A stretch of DNA of 64,000 bases, from contig NZ_JANUGQ010000002.1 in assembly GCF_024756275.1 (NCBI RefSeq), forward strand, positions 372,001 to 436,000, written 5' to 3'. This document shows positions 26,641-35,213 of the stretch, piece by piece (the stretch's first letter is position 1; the number at the start of each line of letters is the position of its first letter). The translations under genes were made by a program, and so were the position numbers. Origin of the DNA: Streptomyces pyxinae (GTDB taxonomy: Bacteria > Actinomycetota > Actinomycetes > Streptomycetales > Streptomycetaceae). The notes beneath the pieces were generated by a model. It did no database searches and was not told the DNA's origin. It saw nothing but the letters and a program-made list of their open reading frames with translations.

Positions 26641-27692
26641 AGCGGCATCCGGATCGCCCGGGAACCGCCGTCGGCCAGCCGGAACGGCAGCTCCCGCAGG
26701 CCCGCCGCGGCCATCGACCGGCGTACCTCGGCGTGCCGCTCCGGCGGGCAGACCAGCAGCAGGAAGCCGCCGCCGCCCGAGCCGAGCAGCTTGGCCCCGC
26801 TCGCCCCCGCCTCCCGCGCCCGGTCGTGCAGCGCCTGGAGCCGCGGGCTGCTGATCCGCGAGCCGAGCCCGGACTTCAGCGACCAGTGCTCATTGACCAG
26901 ATGTCCGATCGCCGCCAGGTCGCGCCGCTCCAGCGCGCTCACCATCTCGTCGGCGATCGACCGGATGGCGTGCAGCCGCCGCAGCGCGTCGTCGTTGCCG
27001 CTGCGGGTGCGTTCGTTCTGCTCGGCCAGCACCGCGCCCGCGTCCCGGCTGGTGCCGGAGTAGAAGAGCAGCAGCCGGGCCTCCAGTCCGGCCCGTACCG
27101 CCGCGGGCAGCTCCAGCGGCTGCGGGTCGACCCGTCCGGAGGGATGGAAGCGCAGCAGCCGGATGCCGCCGTACGCCGCCAGGTAGTGGTCCTGCTTGCC
27201 CACCGCCCGCCCGAGGTCGTCGATCTCCACCGCCGCGGCGGTCTCGGCGAGCCTCCGGGCCGTCGCCCCGGGTGCCGCCGCGTGCAGCACCGAGACGGCG
27301 AAGGCGGCCGAACCGCCGAGCCCGCTGCCGCTGGGCGCGTCGCTGAAGGAGGCCAGCTGGCAGCCGTCGTCCACTCCCGCCCGCAGCAGACAGGCCCGGA
27401 CCATGGGATGCGGATGGTTCGTGGCGCGGTCGCACTCGACGGTGGTGTCGACGGCGGTCCGCAGCCGGCCCCGGAAGTCGCGGGGGAAGAGGGTCACCCC
27501 CACATACCGGTCGATGGCGCAGCCGACGACCAGCCCGCCGTACCGGGAGGAGTAGCTCGGCAGGTCGGTGCCGCCGCCCGCCAGCGAGATGCGCAGCGGC
27601 GAGCGGACCGTCACCACGGCCGGTTCGTCCGGCGGGTGGACCGCCGGCGCCGCGAGGGCCGGCTCCGGCAGCCGGGACGTGACGCCGGTCAT
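26637..27692 (-). CDS. GHMP kinase, D-glycero-D-manno-heptose-7-phosphate 1-kinase type (HddA-like)
   Basis: A 351-residue GHMP-superfamily kinase. Motif 1: VRSPLRISLAGGGTDLPSYSSRYGG, the signature of HddA/FKP-type sugar kinases. Motif 2: DAPSGSGLGGSAAFAVS. Motif 3: GAKLLGSGGGGFLLL. HddA phosphorylates heptose 7-phosphate at O1; the GmhB-like phosphatase then removes the 7-phosphate. The ATG at 27692 overlaps the stop of the cyclase gene (ATGA), and the next gene starts inside its own stop, so it sits in the middle of a tightly coupled operon. Confidence 0.9.
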   Translation of the reverse strand: MTGVTSRLPEPALAAPAVHPPDEPAVVTVRSPLRISLAGGGTDLPSYSSRYGGLVVGCAIDRYVGVTLFPRDFRGRLRTAVDTTVECDRATNHPHPMVRACLLRAGVDDGCQLASFSDAPSGSGLGGSAAFAVSVLHAAAPGATARRLAETAAAVEIDDLGRAVGKQDHYLAAYGGIRLLRFHPSGRVDPQPLELPAAVRAGLEARLLLFYSGTSRDAGAVLAEQNERTRSGNDDALRRLHAIRSIADEMVSALERRDLAAIGHLVNEHWSLKSGLGSRISSPRLQALHDRAREAGASGAKLLGSGGGGFLLLVCPPERHAEVRRSMAAAGLRELPFRLADGGSRAIRMPL

Positions 27693-28930
27693 GACGGACC
27701 ATGCCCGGCGGTGCACTCCTTGCCCCGGCGCAGCAGGTCGTGCACGGCGGCGGCCACCAGGGTGTGCGGCACCGGGGTCAGGTAGCGCTGCTCGGCGTTG
27801 AGCGGGGCGCCGACCGCCCGCAGCAGCACCATGGCCACCTCGGACCCGTCGCACGACCGGTAGCCGCGCTTGTTGTCGTACGCGATGTGGTGCAGCACGG
27901 TCTCGGGCGCGATGCCCACGGTCAGACAGCGGCAGACCCCGACCCGGTCGATCAGTTCCTCGTGGACGGCCAGGCCCTCCGCGTCCAGCAGCCCGGCCCG
28001 GTGGGCGACGTCCGCGGCGGCGGTCATGCCCAGGGCCACCGCCTCACCGTGCTTGATCATGTCGCCGCCGCCCGGTCCGCGCCCCGCCCCGGCCAGCTCC
28101 AGGGCGTGGCCCACGGTGTGCCCGTACTCCAGCAGGACGCCCGCGTGCTTCTCGTACGGATCCTCCAGCAGCAGCCGGCCCTTCACCGCCAGGCTCAGTT
28201 CGAAGATCTCGCCCAGGTCGGCGGGGGAGTAGTCGGCCTCCCGGCGCAGCAGCCGCCGCAGCCGGGGAATCTGCGCGGGCTCGATGGCGAGGGCGTTCTT
28301 CACCGTCTCGCACGTCCCCGACCGGAGGTCGCGCGGTGAGCCGCCCGCCACCACCGCCAGGTCGACCAGGACGGCCTCGGGGATGTGGTAGAGGCCGACG
28401 GTGTTCTTGGCGTGCCCGGTGTTCACCGCCTGCTTGACCGAGAGCACCGAGTCGCAGGCGGCGATCACCGTGGTCGGCACATGGACCAGCCGCAGTCCCC
28501 GGAAGAGCAGCCCCGCCAGCACCCCGGCGATATTGCCCGGGATGCCGCCGCCGACCGCCACCACCACCGAACGCCGGGTCACCCCGAAGTCCAGGGCCAG
28601 GTCCACGAACCGCGAGAGGGTGGCCAGGTTCTTGAACTCCTCACCGGGCGGGTGGGAGAGGAGCAGGGTCGGAGTGGTGCGCTCCAGCCGTTCCGCCAGC
28701 GCTCCGGCGGCCAGCTCCGCCACCCGGGCGTCGGTCACCACCACGAACCGGTCGGCGTCCAGCTCGGCCAGCGCGGCGGCCATCTCCGCCTCGATGTGCT
28801 CGCCCAGGACGACCCGGACCCGCTTCCCCGCGATGTCGAAGGAGCGTTCCCTGAGTCCCGGGGGACGCGGTGGTGCGGCGGCGGCATTCGCCGCGTCCGC
28901 CGGTTCACGTGCCTGTAAGTCCATCGCCAT
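27689..28930 (-). CDS. 2-deoxy-scyllo-inosose synthase (sugar phosphate cyclase)
   Basis: A 413-residue member of the dehydroquinate-synthase-like cyclases. It makes 2-deoxy-scyllo-inosose from glucose 6-phosphate, the first committed step to 2-deoxystreptamine. Motifs: VVAVGGGIPGNIAGVLAGLLFRG, HVPTTVIAACDSVLSVKQAVN, SGTCETVKNALA, and the metal ligands in EYGHTVGHALE and KHGEAVALGM. These match BtrC/NeoC-type DOI synthases more than valiolone synthases. The ATG at 28930 overlaps the methyltransferase stop (TGATG). The first 35 residues are a disordered Ala/Pro leader. Confidence 0.92.
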   Translation of the reverse strand: MAMDLQAREPADAANAAAAPPRPPGLRERSFDIAGKRVRVVLGEHIEAEMAAALAELDADRFVVVTDARVAELAAGALAERLERTTPTLLLSHPPGEEFKNLATLSRFVDLALDFGVTRRSVVVAVGGGIPGNIAGVLAGLLFRGLRLVHVPTTVIAACDSVLSVKQAVNTGHAKNTVGLYHIPEAVLVDLAVVAGGSPRDLRSGTCETVKNALAIEPAQIPRLRRLLRREADYSPADLGEIFELSLAVKGRLLLEDPYEKHAGVLLEYGHTVGHALELAGAGRGPGGGDMIKHGEAVALGMTAAADVAHRAGLLDAEGLAVHEELIDRVGVCRCLTVGIAPETVLHHIAYDNKRGYRSCDGSEVAMVLLRAVGAPLNAEQRYLTPVPHTLVAAAVHDLLRRGKECTAGHGPS

Positions 28931-29748
28931 CACTTCCGGAAGGTGTCGATGCGCTGCTTCGCGATGCTGATCGCCGCTGCCGAGATGTCGTTGCAGGACC
29001 ACCTGCGGCCGGCCCGCTCGGCCGCCAGGGCGGTGGAGCCGATCCCCGCGAAGGGATCCACGACGTGCTCGCCCTCCTCGGTGAGCAGGCGGATGAAGTA
29101 GAGCGGGGCGGCGACCGGGAAGCGGTCCAGGTCGGCGCGGGACCGCCGCTCCCCGGCCGCCTCCAGATAGGGCTGGTCCGCCCAGGAGTCGCCCAGCGCG
29201 AGGAAATTGCCGAACGGGTGGGTGAGATGGTTCTGGAAGCCGCGCACCCGGCGGGTGTCGGCCGGCGCGTCCGGTGTCCGGGAGAGCCAGAACCAGGTGG
29301 TCACGCAGTCGTGCAGCCGGGTGTACCGGCGCTCCTCGTACTCCTCGTTCACATCCAGCAGTCCGGGGTTGTACCAGTAGAACTCCTGGAGCAGGTACCA
29401 GTCGCCGCGCTCCAGCAGCCGGCTGAGCGCCGCGTAGTGCTGGACGGTGCGCACGGGGCGGTCCCGTGCCCAGGCGCCCCCGGTCTCCAGCACCACACTG
29501 CCGTCCGGGAGCAGCACCCGCCCCATCTCGGCCAGGTAGTGGCCGAGCCAGTCACCGAAGGCGGGGCTGGCCGGGTCCTCCGACGACGGCTCGCAGGGCC
29601 CGGTGAACCAGGGGGAGGTGACCACCAGACGCACACTCCGCTCGGGCAGCGCGCGGAGAAAGGCCGTGGCGTCGCCGTGGAAGAGCGTCCCCTGAGCGGT
29701 CGACGCCACGGGGCGCGCCGGGGACTCGGCCTCGGTGCGGAGACTCAT
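28930..29748 (-). CDS. Methyltransferase of the DNA-amino (N4/N6) type, probable aminocyclitol N-methyltransferase
   Basis: A 272-residue SAM enzyme with the circularly permuted order of beta-class DNA amino methyltransferases: motif IV LVVTSPWFTGP comes first, and motif I EHVVDPFAGIGSTALAAERAGR comes near the end, then CNDIS. In DNA enzymes motif IV is SPPY or DPPY; here it is SPWF. It has no target-recognition domain. It is locked in the cluster operon, overlapping the DOI synthase gene by one base. Hyosamine is N-methyl-2-deoxystreptamine, so the likely job is methylation of that amine. No other methyltransferase is in the cluster. The ATG at 29748 follows GAGAGAGG. Confidence 0.85.
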   Translation of the reverse strand: MSLRTEAESPARPVASTAQGTLFHGDATAFLRALPERSVRLVVTSPWFTGPCEPSSEDPASPAFGDWLGHYLAEMGRVLLPDGSVVLETGGAWARDRPVRTVQHYAALSRLLERGDWYLLQEFYWYNPGLLDVNEEYEERRYTRLHDCVTTWFWLSRTPDAPADTRRVRGFQNHLTHPFGNFLALGDSWADQPYLEAAGERRSRADLDRFPVAAPLYFIRLLTEEGEHVVDPFAGIGSTALAAERAGRRWSCNDISAAAISIAKQRIDTFRK

Positions 29749-30278
29749 CGCCGAACCTCTCTCTGTCAGGACGGGGTACGGGTCTCTGGTCAGGACGGGG
29801 TACGGGCCCGCTGCCGCCGGCCGGACCGGGCCGGGCCGACCGGACCGGGGGAGCGGACGGGGCCGAGCGGATGGGGGAAGCGGACGGGGTCGGAGGCCGG
29901 CCGGGCGGATGGAACGGACCGGACTGGACTGGATCGGATCGGACCGGACCCGAGGACCCGAGCGGGCCGGGTGGCCGTGGGTGTCTCCGGCCGGGCCCGG
30001 ACGGCCCCGGAACGGCGCTCCGGGGAGCCCCGGGGCGGCTCTCCGGCCGGTCCGGGACGATCCCCGGCCCGGGGCGCGACCGGCCGCCGGCCGGGCGGTG
30101 ACCTCGCGGCCGGGAGCGCGGACGTCTCCCGGGGCGGGTGCCGCTTCCCGGACCGGAAGGCGGCGTACGGGGTACGCGACGGGGCCGGGCCGCCGGGCGG
30201 TGAGGCGCCCCGTGACGGGCGGTCCGGTCCTGGTCCGGCCCGGCGGGTCCAACGGGCCGGACCACCGGGCCGGGGGCG
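29749..30278. repeat. Repeat-rich spacer between two cluster genes
   Basis: 530 bases with no convincing gene. GTCAGGACGGGGTACGGG occurs twice, 24 bases apart (29765 and 29789), and a run of short GGACCGG/GGACTGG/GGATCGG units follows near 29915-29950. The frame of the methyltransferase stays open through it but as Pro/Arg-rich sequence without coding character. It probably holds the promoter of the downstream operon. Confidence 0.5.
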
Positions 30279-31499
30279 TCACGATGCCGTCCTCGCCTTC
30301 TCCAGCGCCGCGACGATCTCGCCCATCCGCTCGGGCTCCGCGAGGAACATCCGGTGCGGCAGGACCACCGCGTTCTCCCCGGCCGCCTCCGCCACCGGCA
30401 ACCGGAACCGCGCCGGATCCAGCTCACGCCGCCGGTCGCCGGTGGCCCACACCGAGGCCAGCGGCTGGTACAGGTCGTTCCGGTTCAGCGCCGAGTCGAT
30501 CGGTTCCACGTGCACACCGAGCTCCCGGGACAGGGCAGCGGCCACGGTGTGTTTGGCGGCCGGGCCGAACACCTCCGGGTCCAGCCGGACGCAGACCTGG
30601 TAGGCGGCGTCCTCGGTGACCGCCTCCGGCCGGGAGAGCGGCGCCGCCCCGTCGAACCCGGCGAGCAGTTCCTCCAGCCGCCGCATCGACCGGCGGCGCC
30701 GGGCGTTCTCCTCGGCCAGCCTGCCCAGACCGTCCAGCGCCACGGCCGCGCCGAACTCGCTCATGCAGTAGTTGTAGCCCTGCACACCGGGGAGTTCGGC
30801 CAGTTGCAGCTCGCCGAGGGGCGCGTCCGGCCGGGGCCCCCGGCCGTCTGCCCGCTTGCGGTAGAGCAGTTCATGGACGGCCGGGTCGGAGGTGGTGGCC
30901 ACCCCGCCCTCGCCGCCGGTGAGCAGCTTGGTCTGCTGGAGACTGAAGGCCGCCGCGTCGCCCAGCGACCCCAGCCGCCGGTCCCGCCAGGCCGCGCCGT
31001 GGACGTGCGAACAGTCCTCCAGTACGGCGAGATCGTGGCGGCGCGCCAGCTCGGTGAGCGCGTCCATGTCGACGGCGGAGCCGTGCAGATGGACCGCCAT
31101 GACCGCCCGGGTGCGCGGGGTGATCGCCGCCGCCGCGGCCTCCACCGACAGGCACAGCGTCTCCGGGTCGACGTCCACCAGGACCGGTACGGCTCCCACC
31201 CGGAGCACCGTCGAGGCACACGCCACCCAGGTCAGGCCGGGTACCAGCACCTCGTCCCCGGCCCGCACCCCCAGCGCCTCCAGCGCGACGGTCAGCGCCG
31301 CCGACCCGTTGCACACGGGCACCGCGTACGGAACTCCGATGAACCGGGCGAAGGCGTCGGCGAACTCCTGCTCGTACGACGGCCGGCCGGTGAACGCGCC
31401 GCTGACCGCCCAGCGGCCGGACCGCACCACGTCGAGCAGCCGCCGCTCGGTCTCGGGAGTGTGTACCGGCCAGGCCGGCCATGGCTGTGCGTCGGTCAT
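30279..31499 (-). CDS. L-glutamine:2-deoxy-scyllo-inosose aminotransferase
   Basis: A 406-residue PLP aminotransferase of the DegT/StrS family. PGLTWVACASTVLRVGAVPVLVDVDPETL, EDCSHVHGAAWRD and the lysine motif FSLQQTKLLTGGEGG match the DOI aminotransferases BtrS/NeoB as I know them. The enzyme transaminates 2-deoxy-scyllo-inosose and later the amino ketone, giving 2-deoxystreptamine; the dehydrogenase at 19395 does the step between. The ATG at 31499 has GGAGG seven bases upstream. It is the first gene of the long leftward run, facing an 800-base promoter region. Confidence 0.92.
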   Translation of the reverse strand: MTDAQPWPAWPVHTPETERRLLDVVRSGRWAVSGAFTGRPSYEQEFADAFARFIGVPYAVPVCNGSAALTVALEALGVRAGDEVLVPGLTWVACASTVLRVGAVPVLVDVDPETLCLSVEAAAAAITPRTRAVMAVHLHGSAVDMDALTELARRHDLAVLEDCSHVHGAAWRDRRLGSLGDAAAFSLQQTKLLTGGEGGVATTSDPAVHELLYRKRADGRGPRPDAPLGELQLAELPGVQGYNYCMSEFGAAVALDGLGRLAEENARRRRSMRRLEELLAGFDGAAPLSRPEAVTEDAAYQVCVRLDPEVFGPAAKHTVAAALSRELGVHVEPIDSALNRNDLYQPLASVWATGDRRRELDPARFRLPVAEAAGENAVVLPHRMFLAEPERMGEIVAALEKARTAS

Positions 31500-32295
31500 C
31501 GAGAACCTCCGATGGGGTCCTCCGGCCGGGCGGCCGGGGAACGTGCCGGGGATCGGGGTGACACCGGGGAACGGGGTGACGCCGGGACACCGGGCCGGGC
31601 CACCCGGTGCCGCCCGTGGGGCGGTGGGACGGACCCGGCCCGGACGGGGCGTGCCCGGGGTGGAACGCGTACGGAATCCGGCCGGGAGGGCCGGGAGACG
31701 GCCGGCCGGGGACGTGCCGGTGGCGCGGGACGGGAAGCCGGTGGGGACCGGGACGGATCGCGCGGGAGAGCGGCGTGAATGGGGGGAACGGGACGGGACG
31801 GGGCCGGATGGGGCACCGGACGCACGAGTGGTGCGCCCGCCCGGAGTCCGGTCCGTGCCGCCGGCCGCGAGGGGCGGTCCGGCTGTCCGCTGTAGCGGTT
31901 GTCGCGTGCCGCAACCGTACGCCGGTGGGTGGCGAGCATGTCAAGCCGCGCCCGGCGGATGACCGGTTCTCCACGCCTTCCGGCGTTCCGTGTCCGCTGT
32001 GGCGTACGCCGGACGGCCCGGCCCGTTACGCGTCCCGGCCGGTGGGAGCCGCTCCGCCGGCCCGGCACGCGTCCGGCACCCGCCCGGTCCCGGTGGCCGG
32101 GATCAGTCGCTGGCCGGTGAAGTAGCCAAGTTCCGCTGGCAGTTGCTGTTGTCAGCCGACATGGACGGCTGTTTGACTGGACCAAGGTCCCGGCCTGGTG
32201 TTCCGGGCCCGGTCCCCTCCGGGCTCCGGCCGACGCCGGGCCGGCCCGGACCCGCCCGACACACCCGGGCCGCCGAACACGGACAGGGGTGCTGG
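31500..32295. other. Long divergent regulatory region at the cluster edge
   Basis: 796 bases between the DOI aminotransferase and the XRE gene. The XRE-proximal end holds the inverted repeat CAGCCG-n7-CGGCTG (32153-32171), a TTGACT box (about 32174) and the palindrome GGACCAAGGTCC (about 32179-32190). These could be a promoter and operator for the XRE gene. The rest is G-rich with no gene seen. Confidence 0.45.
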
Positions 32296-32787
32296 ATGAG
32301 CAGCGAGCACGACACGGCGAGACCGTCGCCGGACCGGCCGGTGCCCGGCGGGTTCGACGAGCGGCTGGTCCGGCTGATCACCATCTACTACGCAGGCGAG
32401 GGCAAGCGCCCCGGCTACGCGCGGCTGGCCCGGGAGATCTCCGAGAAGACCGGCCGGGCCATCTCCGGCACCTATCTCTGGGAGCTCGCCACCGGGCGGA
32501 AGCGCAATGTGACGCTGGACCAGGTCGGTGTGCTGGCGGACTTCTTCGGCGTGCCGGCCGGCTACTTCGTGGACGACGAGGTGGCCGCCCGCGTCGACGC
32601 CCAGCTCGAACTCGCCGCCGCCCTGCGGGACACCCGGGTACGCAATCTCGCGCTGCGCGCCGACGGGCTGTCACCCGCCACCCTGGACGCTCTGCTGACC
32701 ATGGTCAACGAGGCACGGAGAGTGCAGAACCTCCCGGTCGACGACTCCGCCGGGCCGCCCCCGGGCGAGGGAGGCCCCGGGGTGTAG
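32296..32787 (+). CDS. XRE-family HTH regulator
   Basis: A 163-residue DNA-binding protein. The HTH covers about residues 22-95: LVRLITIYYAGEGKRPGYARLAREISE, GTYLWELATGRKRN, then LADFFGVPAGYFVDDE, the SinR/XRE pattern. The C-terminal 60 residues (LELAAALRDTRVRNLALRADGLSPATLDALLTMV) form a small helical domain often seen in Streptomyces XRE proteins next to ImmA/IrrE genes. The following genes encode an HExxH protein and a membrane protein, an arrangement I recognise in many actinobacteria. It may regulate this module; any link to hygromycin is unproven. Confidence 0.9.
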   Translation: MSSEHDTARPSPDRPVPGGFDERLVRLITIYYAGEGKRPGYARLAREISEKTGRAISGTYLWELATGRKRNVTLDQVGVLADFFGVPAGYFVDDEVAARVDAQLELAAALRDTRVRNLALRADGLSPATLDALLTMVNEARRVQNLPVDDSAGPPPGEGGPGV

Positions 32788-32929
32788 CCTCCGCCACCAC
32801 CCCGCCGGGCCCCGTGGCGGCCCGTGACCGGACACTCCGCCGGGGGCCCGCCCGGCCGTGCCGGCCCGGGCATCGCTCCGGGGGCGGGCGACCGGAGCCG
32901 ATCGCCGCCCCGCGCCCGTACCCCACCCG

Positions 32930-33085
32930 CCTTCCCTCCCTCCGTCCGCCCCGCCCTTCTGCCCATCCCGTCCTTCCGGCGTCCGCCCCCTTCTGCTCGT
33001 CCCGCTCTGCTGCCCGTCCCGCCCTTCTGTCCGTTCCGTTCTTCCGGCGTTCGCCCTTCCGCCCGTCCCGCCGCCGACCGGGCCG
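32930..33085 (+). repeat. Polypyrimidine tract with imperfect tandem repeats
   Basis: The 356-base gap between the XRE and ImmA-like genes is dominated by a C/T-rich stretch on the plus strand. CCCGCCCTTCTG, followed by a TCCTTCCGGCG-like block, occurs twice about 80 bases apart. The purine asymmetry could allow triplex (H-DNA) structure. No ORF is seen apart from noise. Confidence 0.6.
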
Positions 33086-33143
33086 GACACCGTCACGCGC
33101 GCGTTCCGCCCGCCGCCCCAGCCCCCGCCTCGCAGGAGAGCAG

Positions 33144-33650
33144 ATGTCCTTGTGCGACACCCGATTACGCCGCCGCCGGTGCGAGGCCGCGATGGCCGGA
33201 CTCCGGCTGTCCCGCCCCTTCTCCGTGCCGGAGCTCTGCAGCCAGGTCGCCGAGCGGCGCGGCCGGCCCCTGCACCTCCACCCGCTCCCGGTCGGCGCGG
33301 CGGCGGCGGGCACCTGCGGGCTGTGGATCGGCACCGAGACCGCCGACCACATCTTCTACGAGCAGCGCACCGGGCGGCTCCATCAGGAGCACATCGTGCT
33401 CCACGAGCTGGCCCACATCCTCCTGGACCACCACCGCATCGCCCCGGGCGGGGCGGGCGCCGAGCGACTGCTGCCCGACCTGGACAGCCGGCTCGTCCTC
33501 CGGCTGATGCCCCGCGCCGACTACTCCACCCCGCAGGAGCGGGAGGCCGAGACCCTCGCCACCATGCTCCGGCTCGGCGGCACGGCCCCCGCCCGCCGCC
33601 CGGGCGAGGTGCTGGACCGGCTGCGGGACGCCACCGGAGCGTGGCCCTGA
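33144..33650 (+). CDS. ImmA/IrrE-type metallopeptidase-like protein
   Basis: A 168-residue protein with the zinc motif His87-Glu-Leu-Ala-His91 (IVLHELAHILLDHH) and a downstream acidic helix QEREAETLATML that supplies the third ligand, as in ImmA/IrrE (DUF955) proteins. Family members cleave XRE-type repressors or act as toxin-like partners, so the XRE protein upstream is the likely partner or substrate. The ATG at 33144 follows GGAGAG. Its stop is one base from the next start, so it is coupled to the membrane protein. Confidence 0.88.
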   Translation: MSLCDTRLRRRRCEAAMAGLRLSRPFSVPELCSQVAERRGRPLHLHPLPVGAAAAGTCGLWIGTETADHIFYEQRTGRLHQEHIVLHELAHILLDHHRIAPGGAGAERLLPDLDSRLVLRLMPRADYSTPQEREAETLATMLRLGGTAPARRPGEVLDRLRDATGAWP

Positions 33651-33651
33651 C

Positions 33652-34836
33652 ATGGCGGCGCACCTGCCCGCCTGGGTCGTCTGGTACCAGGCGCTGACCA
33701 CCGGGTTCCTGGTCGCCGCGGTCCTCTCCAGCCTGCCCGGCGCCGTCCGCCGCCCGCGTCAGCGCCTGCTGTGGGGCGGCGTGGCGCTGGCCGCCGTCGC
33801 CATGGTGCTCGACCTGCCGTTCCCCCGGCAGGCCTCCGGCGCGTCCGGCGCGCCCTGGGCCCTGCCGCTGGTCAGGAACGCCGCCGGAGTCCTCTCGGCC
33901 GGCGCCGTCCTGCTCTTCGTGGCCGACGCGGCGGACAAGCCCCGGCTGCGCACCGCGGTACGGGCCGGGGCCCTGATCGCCCTGACGGTGCTGCCGGCGC
34001 TCGTGCTCGCCGAACGTTCCCGCGCCCCCACCCTGGTGGACGGCGTGCTCCGGGTCACCCACTCGGCGCTCTACTGGCTGGTCCTCGGCGGCATCCACCT
34101 CGCGGCCAACACCGCCTGCGCGACGCTCTGCCTCCGCCACGGCCGCCGGTCGGCCGACCGGGGGCTCGGGCTGAGCCTGCGGCTCTTCGGCGCCGGTGCG
34201 GTCTGCGCGGGGATCTACTGGGCGGGCCGGCTCGCCGGGATCCTCACCCCGGCCCCGCTGCCCGGCGAAGGCGCGGCGCTGCGGCTGGTCATCGGGCTGC
34301 ACGCGGTACTGCGCGGTGCCGCGCTGCTCGTTCCGCTGCTCGGCGCGGCCCGCCGGGCCGCCGGCGACGCCCGTGCCCTGTGGCGGTTGTGGCCGCTCTG
34401 GCACGAGCTGGTCCGGGCATCGCCGCAGGTGGTGCTCGACCGCCACCGCTCCCGCTGCGCCGAACTGCTGACCCCGCCCTCCCACTGGCGCTTCCTCGCC
34501 TACCGCAAGGTGATCGAGACCCGGGACGCGGTGCTGGTGCTCCGGGACCGCGCGGGACCGGCCGCCCTCGACTGCGCACAACGCCGGCCGGCCGGCCCGC
34601 CCGGCGGCGAGGGAGGTGCCGAACCCGCTTGCCTGTTCGGCGGTGGCTGTGCCCAGCAGCCCCGGTCCGTCCCGCCCGCCGCGCCCCGGGCCGGCCCGGT
34701 GGGCGACGGCGGGACGGCCGTGACCGCCGAGGTCGCCTTCCTGCTGCACGCCTCCCGCCACTGCCCGGCCCTCCGGTCGTTCCGGTCCGGCACCGGCACC
34801 GGACCCGGGGCGGACGGCGGCCGGCGCACCGCCTGA
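33652..34836 (+). CDS. MAB_1171c-like multi-pass membrane protein
   Basis: A 394-residue protein with about seven hydrophobic helices in the first 240 residues (WVVWYQALTTGFLVAAVLSS, LLWGGVALAAVAMVLDL and others), then a cytosolic tail with LWPLWHELVRASP and ending in a Pro/Gly-rich stretch. The WPLWHEL region and its place after XRE and ImmA genes fit the family annotated as MAB_1171c putative transporter. Its function is not known. It could be the sensor or target of the ImmA-like protease. Confidence 0.8.
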   Translation: MAAHLPAWVVWYQALTTGFLVAAVLSSLPGAVRRPRQRLLWGGVALAAVAMVLDLPFPRQASGASGAPWALPLVRNAAGVLSAGAVLLFVADAADKPRLRTAVRAGALIALTVLPALVLAERSRAPTLVDGVLRVTHSALYWLVLGGIHLAANTACATLCLRHGRRSADRGLGLSLRLFGAGAVCAGIYWAGRLAGILTPAPLPGEGAALRLVIGLHAVLRGAALLVPLLGAARRAAGDARALWRLWPLWHELVRASPQVVLDRHRSRCAELLTPPSHWRFLAYRKVIETRDAVLVLRDRAGPAALDCAQRRPAGPPGGEGGAEPACLFGGGCAQQPRSVPPAAPRAGPVGDGGTAVTAEVAFLLHASRHCPALRSFRSGTGTGPGADGGRRTA

Positions 34837-34837
34837 G

Positions 34838-34914
34838 CCCCCCGGGAGCCCCGGCCGGGGCCCCCCGGGGGCGAGGCCGCGGCCCGGGTCGAGACCCGGG
34901 CCGAGACCCGGGCC
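34838..34914. terminator. Cluster of GC hairpins after the membrane protein gene
   Basis: GGCCCGGGTC (34881-34890) pairs perfectly with GACCCGGGCC (34893-34902), and a second GACCCGGGCC copy follows at 34905. A further CCCCGGCCGGGG-centred hairpin lies just upstream. They start two bases after the stop at 34836. The rest of the gap to 35213 shows no gene. Confidence 0.7.
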
Positions 34915-35213
34915 GTGGAAGTCCCCGGGAGGGGCCCGCCCACGCGGGGGCCGGGGACCTCCGGCCCCGGGGGCGGGCGGGAGCCGGGCCCTTCGGCGCG
35001 GTGGATGGGGCCCGTCCGCCCGGCCCGCCCGCGCCGCGTTCCGCCGAGACTGAGGGGACGAGGCCGGGGAGGGAGCATGCCCCGGCCCGGCGAGGACGGG
35101 ACGTCGGTGACGCCGTGCCGGCCCTGGCGCCGGCGTGGAATCGCCGGCCGTCACCGGCTCCGGCACTCGGGCCGCCTCGTGGAGGCGGGCGTACGGCACA
35201 GGGGAGGAACGGC

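Noticed and set aside
27689..28930. 2-epi-5-epi-valiolone synthase
   Set aside because: The motifs (GGGIPGN, SVLSVKQAVN) and the neighbouring DOI aminotransferase and inosamine dehydrogenase fit DOI synthase better.
28930..30282. A 450-residue version of the methyltransferase starting at 30282
   Set aside because: The added 178 residues are Pro/Arg repeats; ATG 29748 has a good ribosome site and matches the start of the fold.
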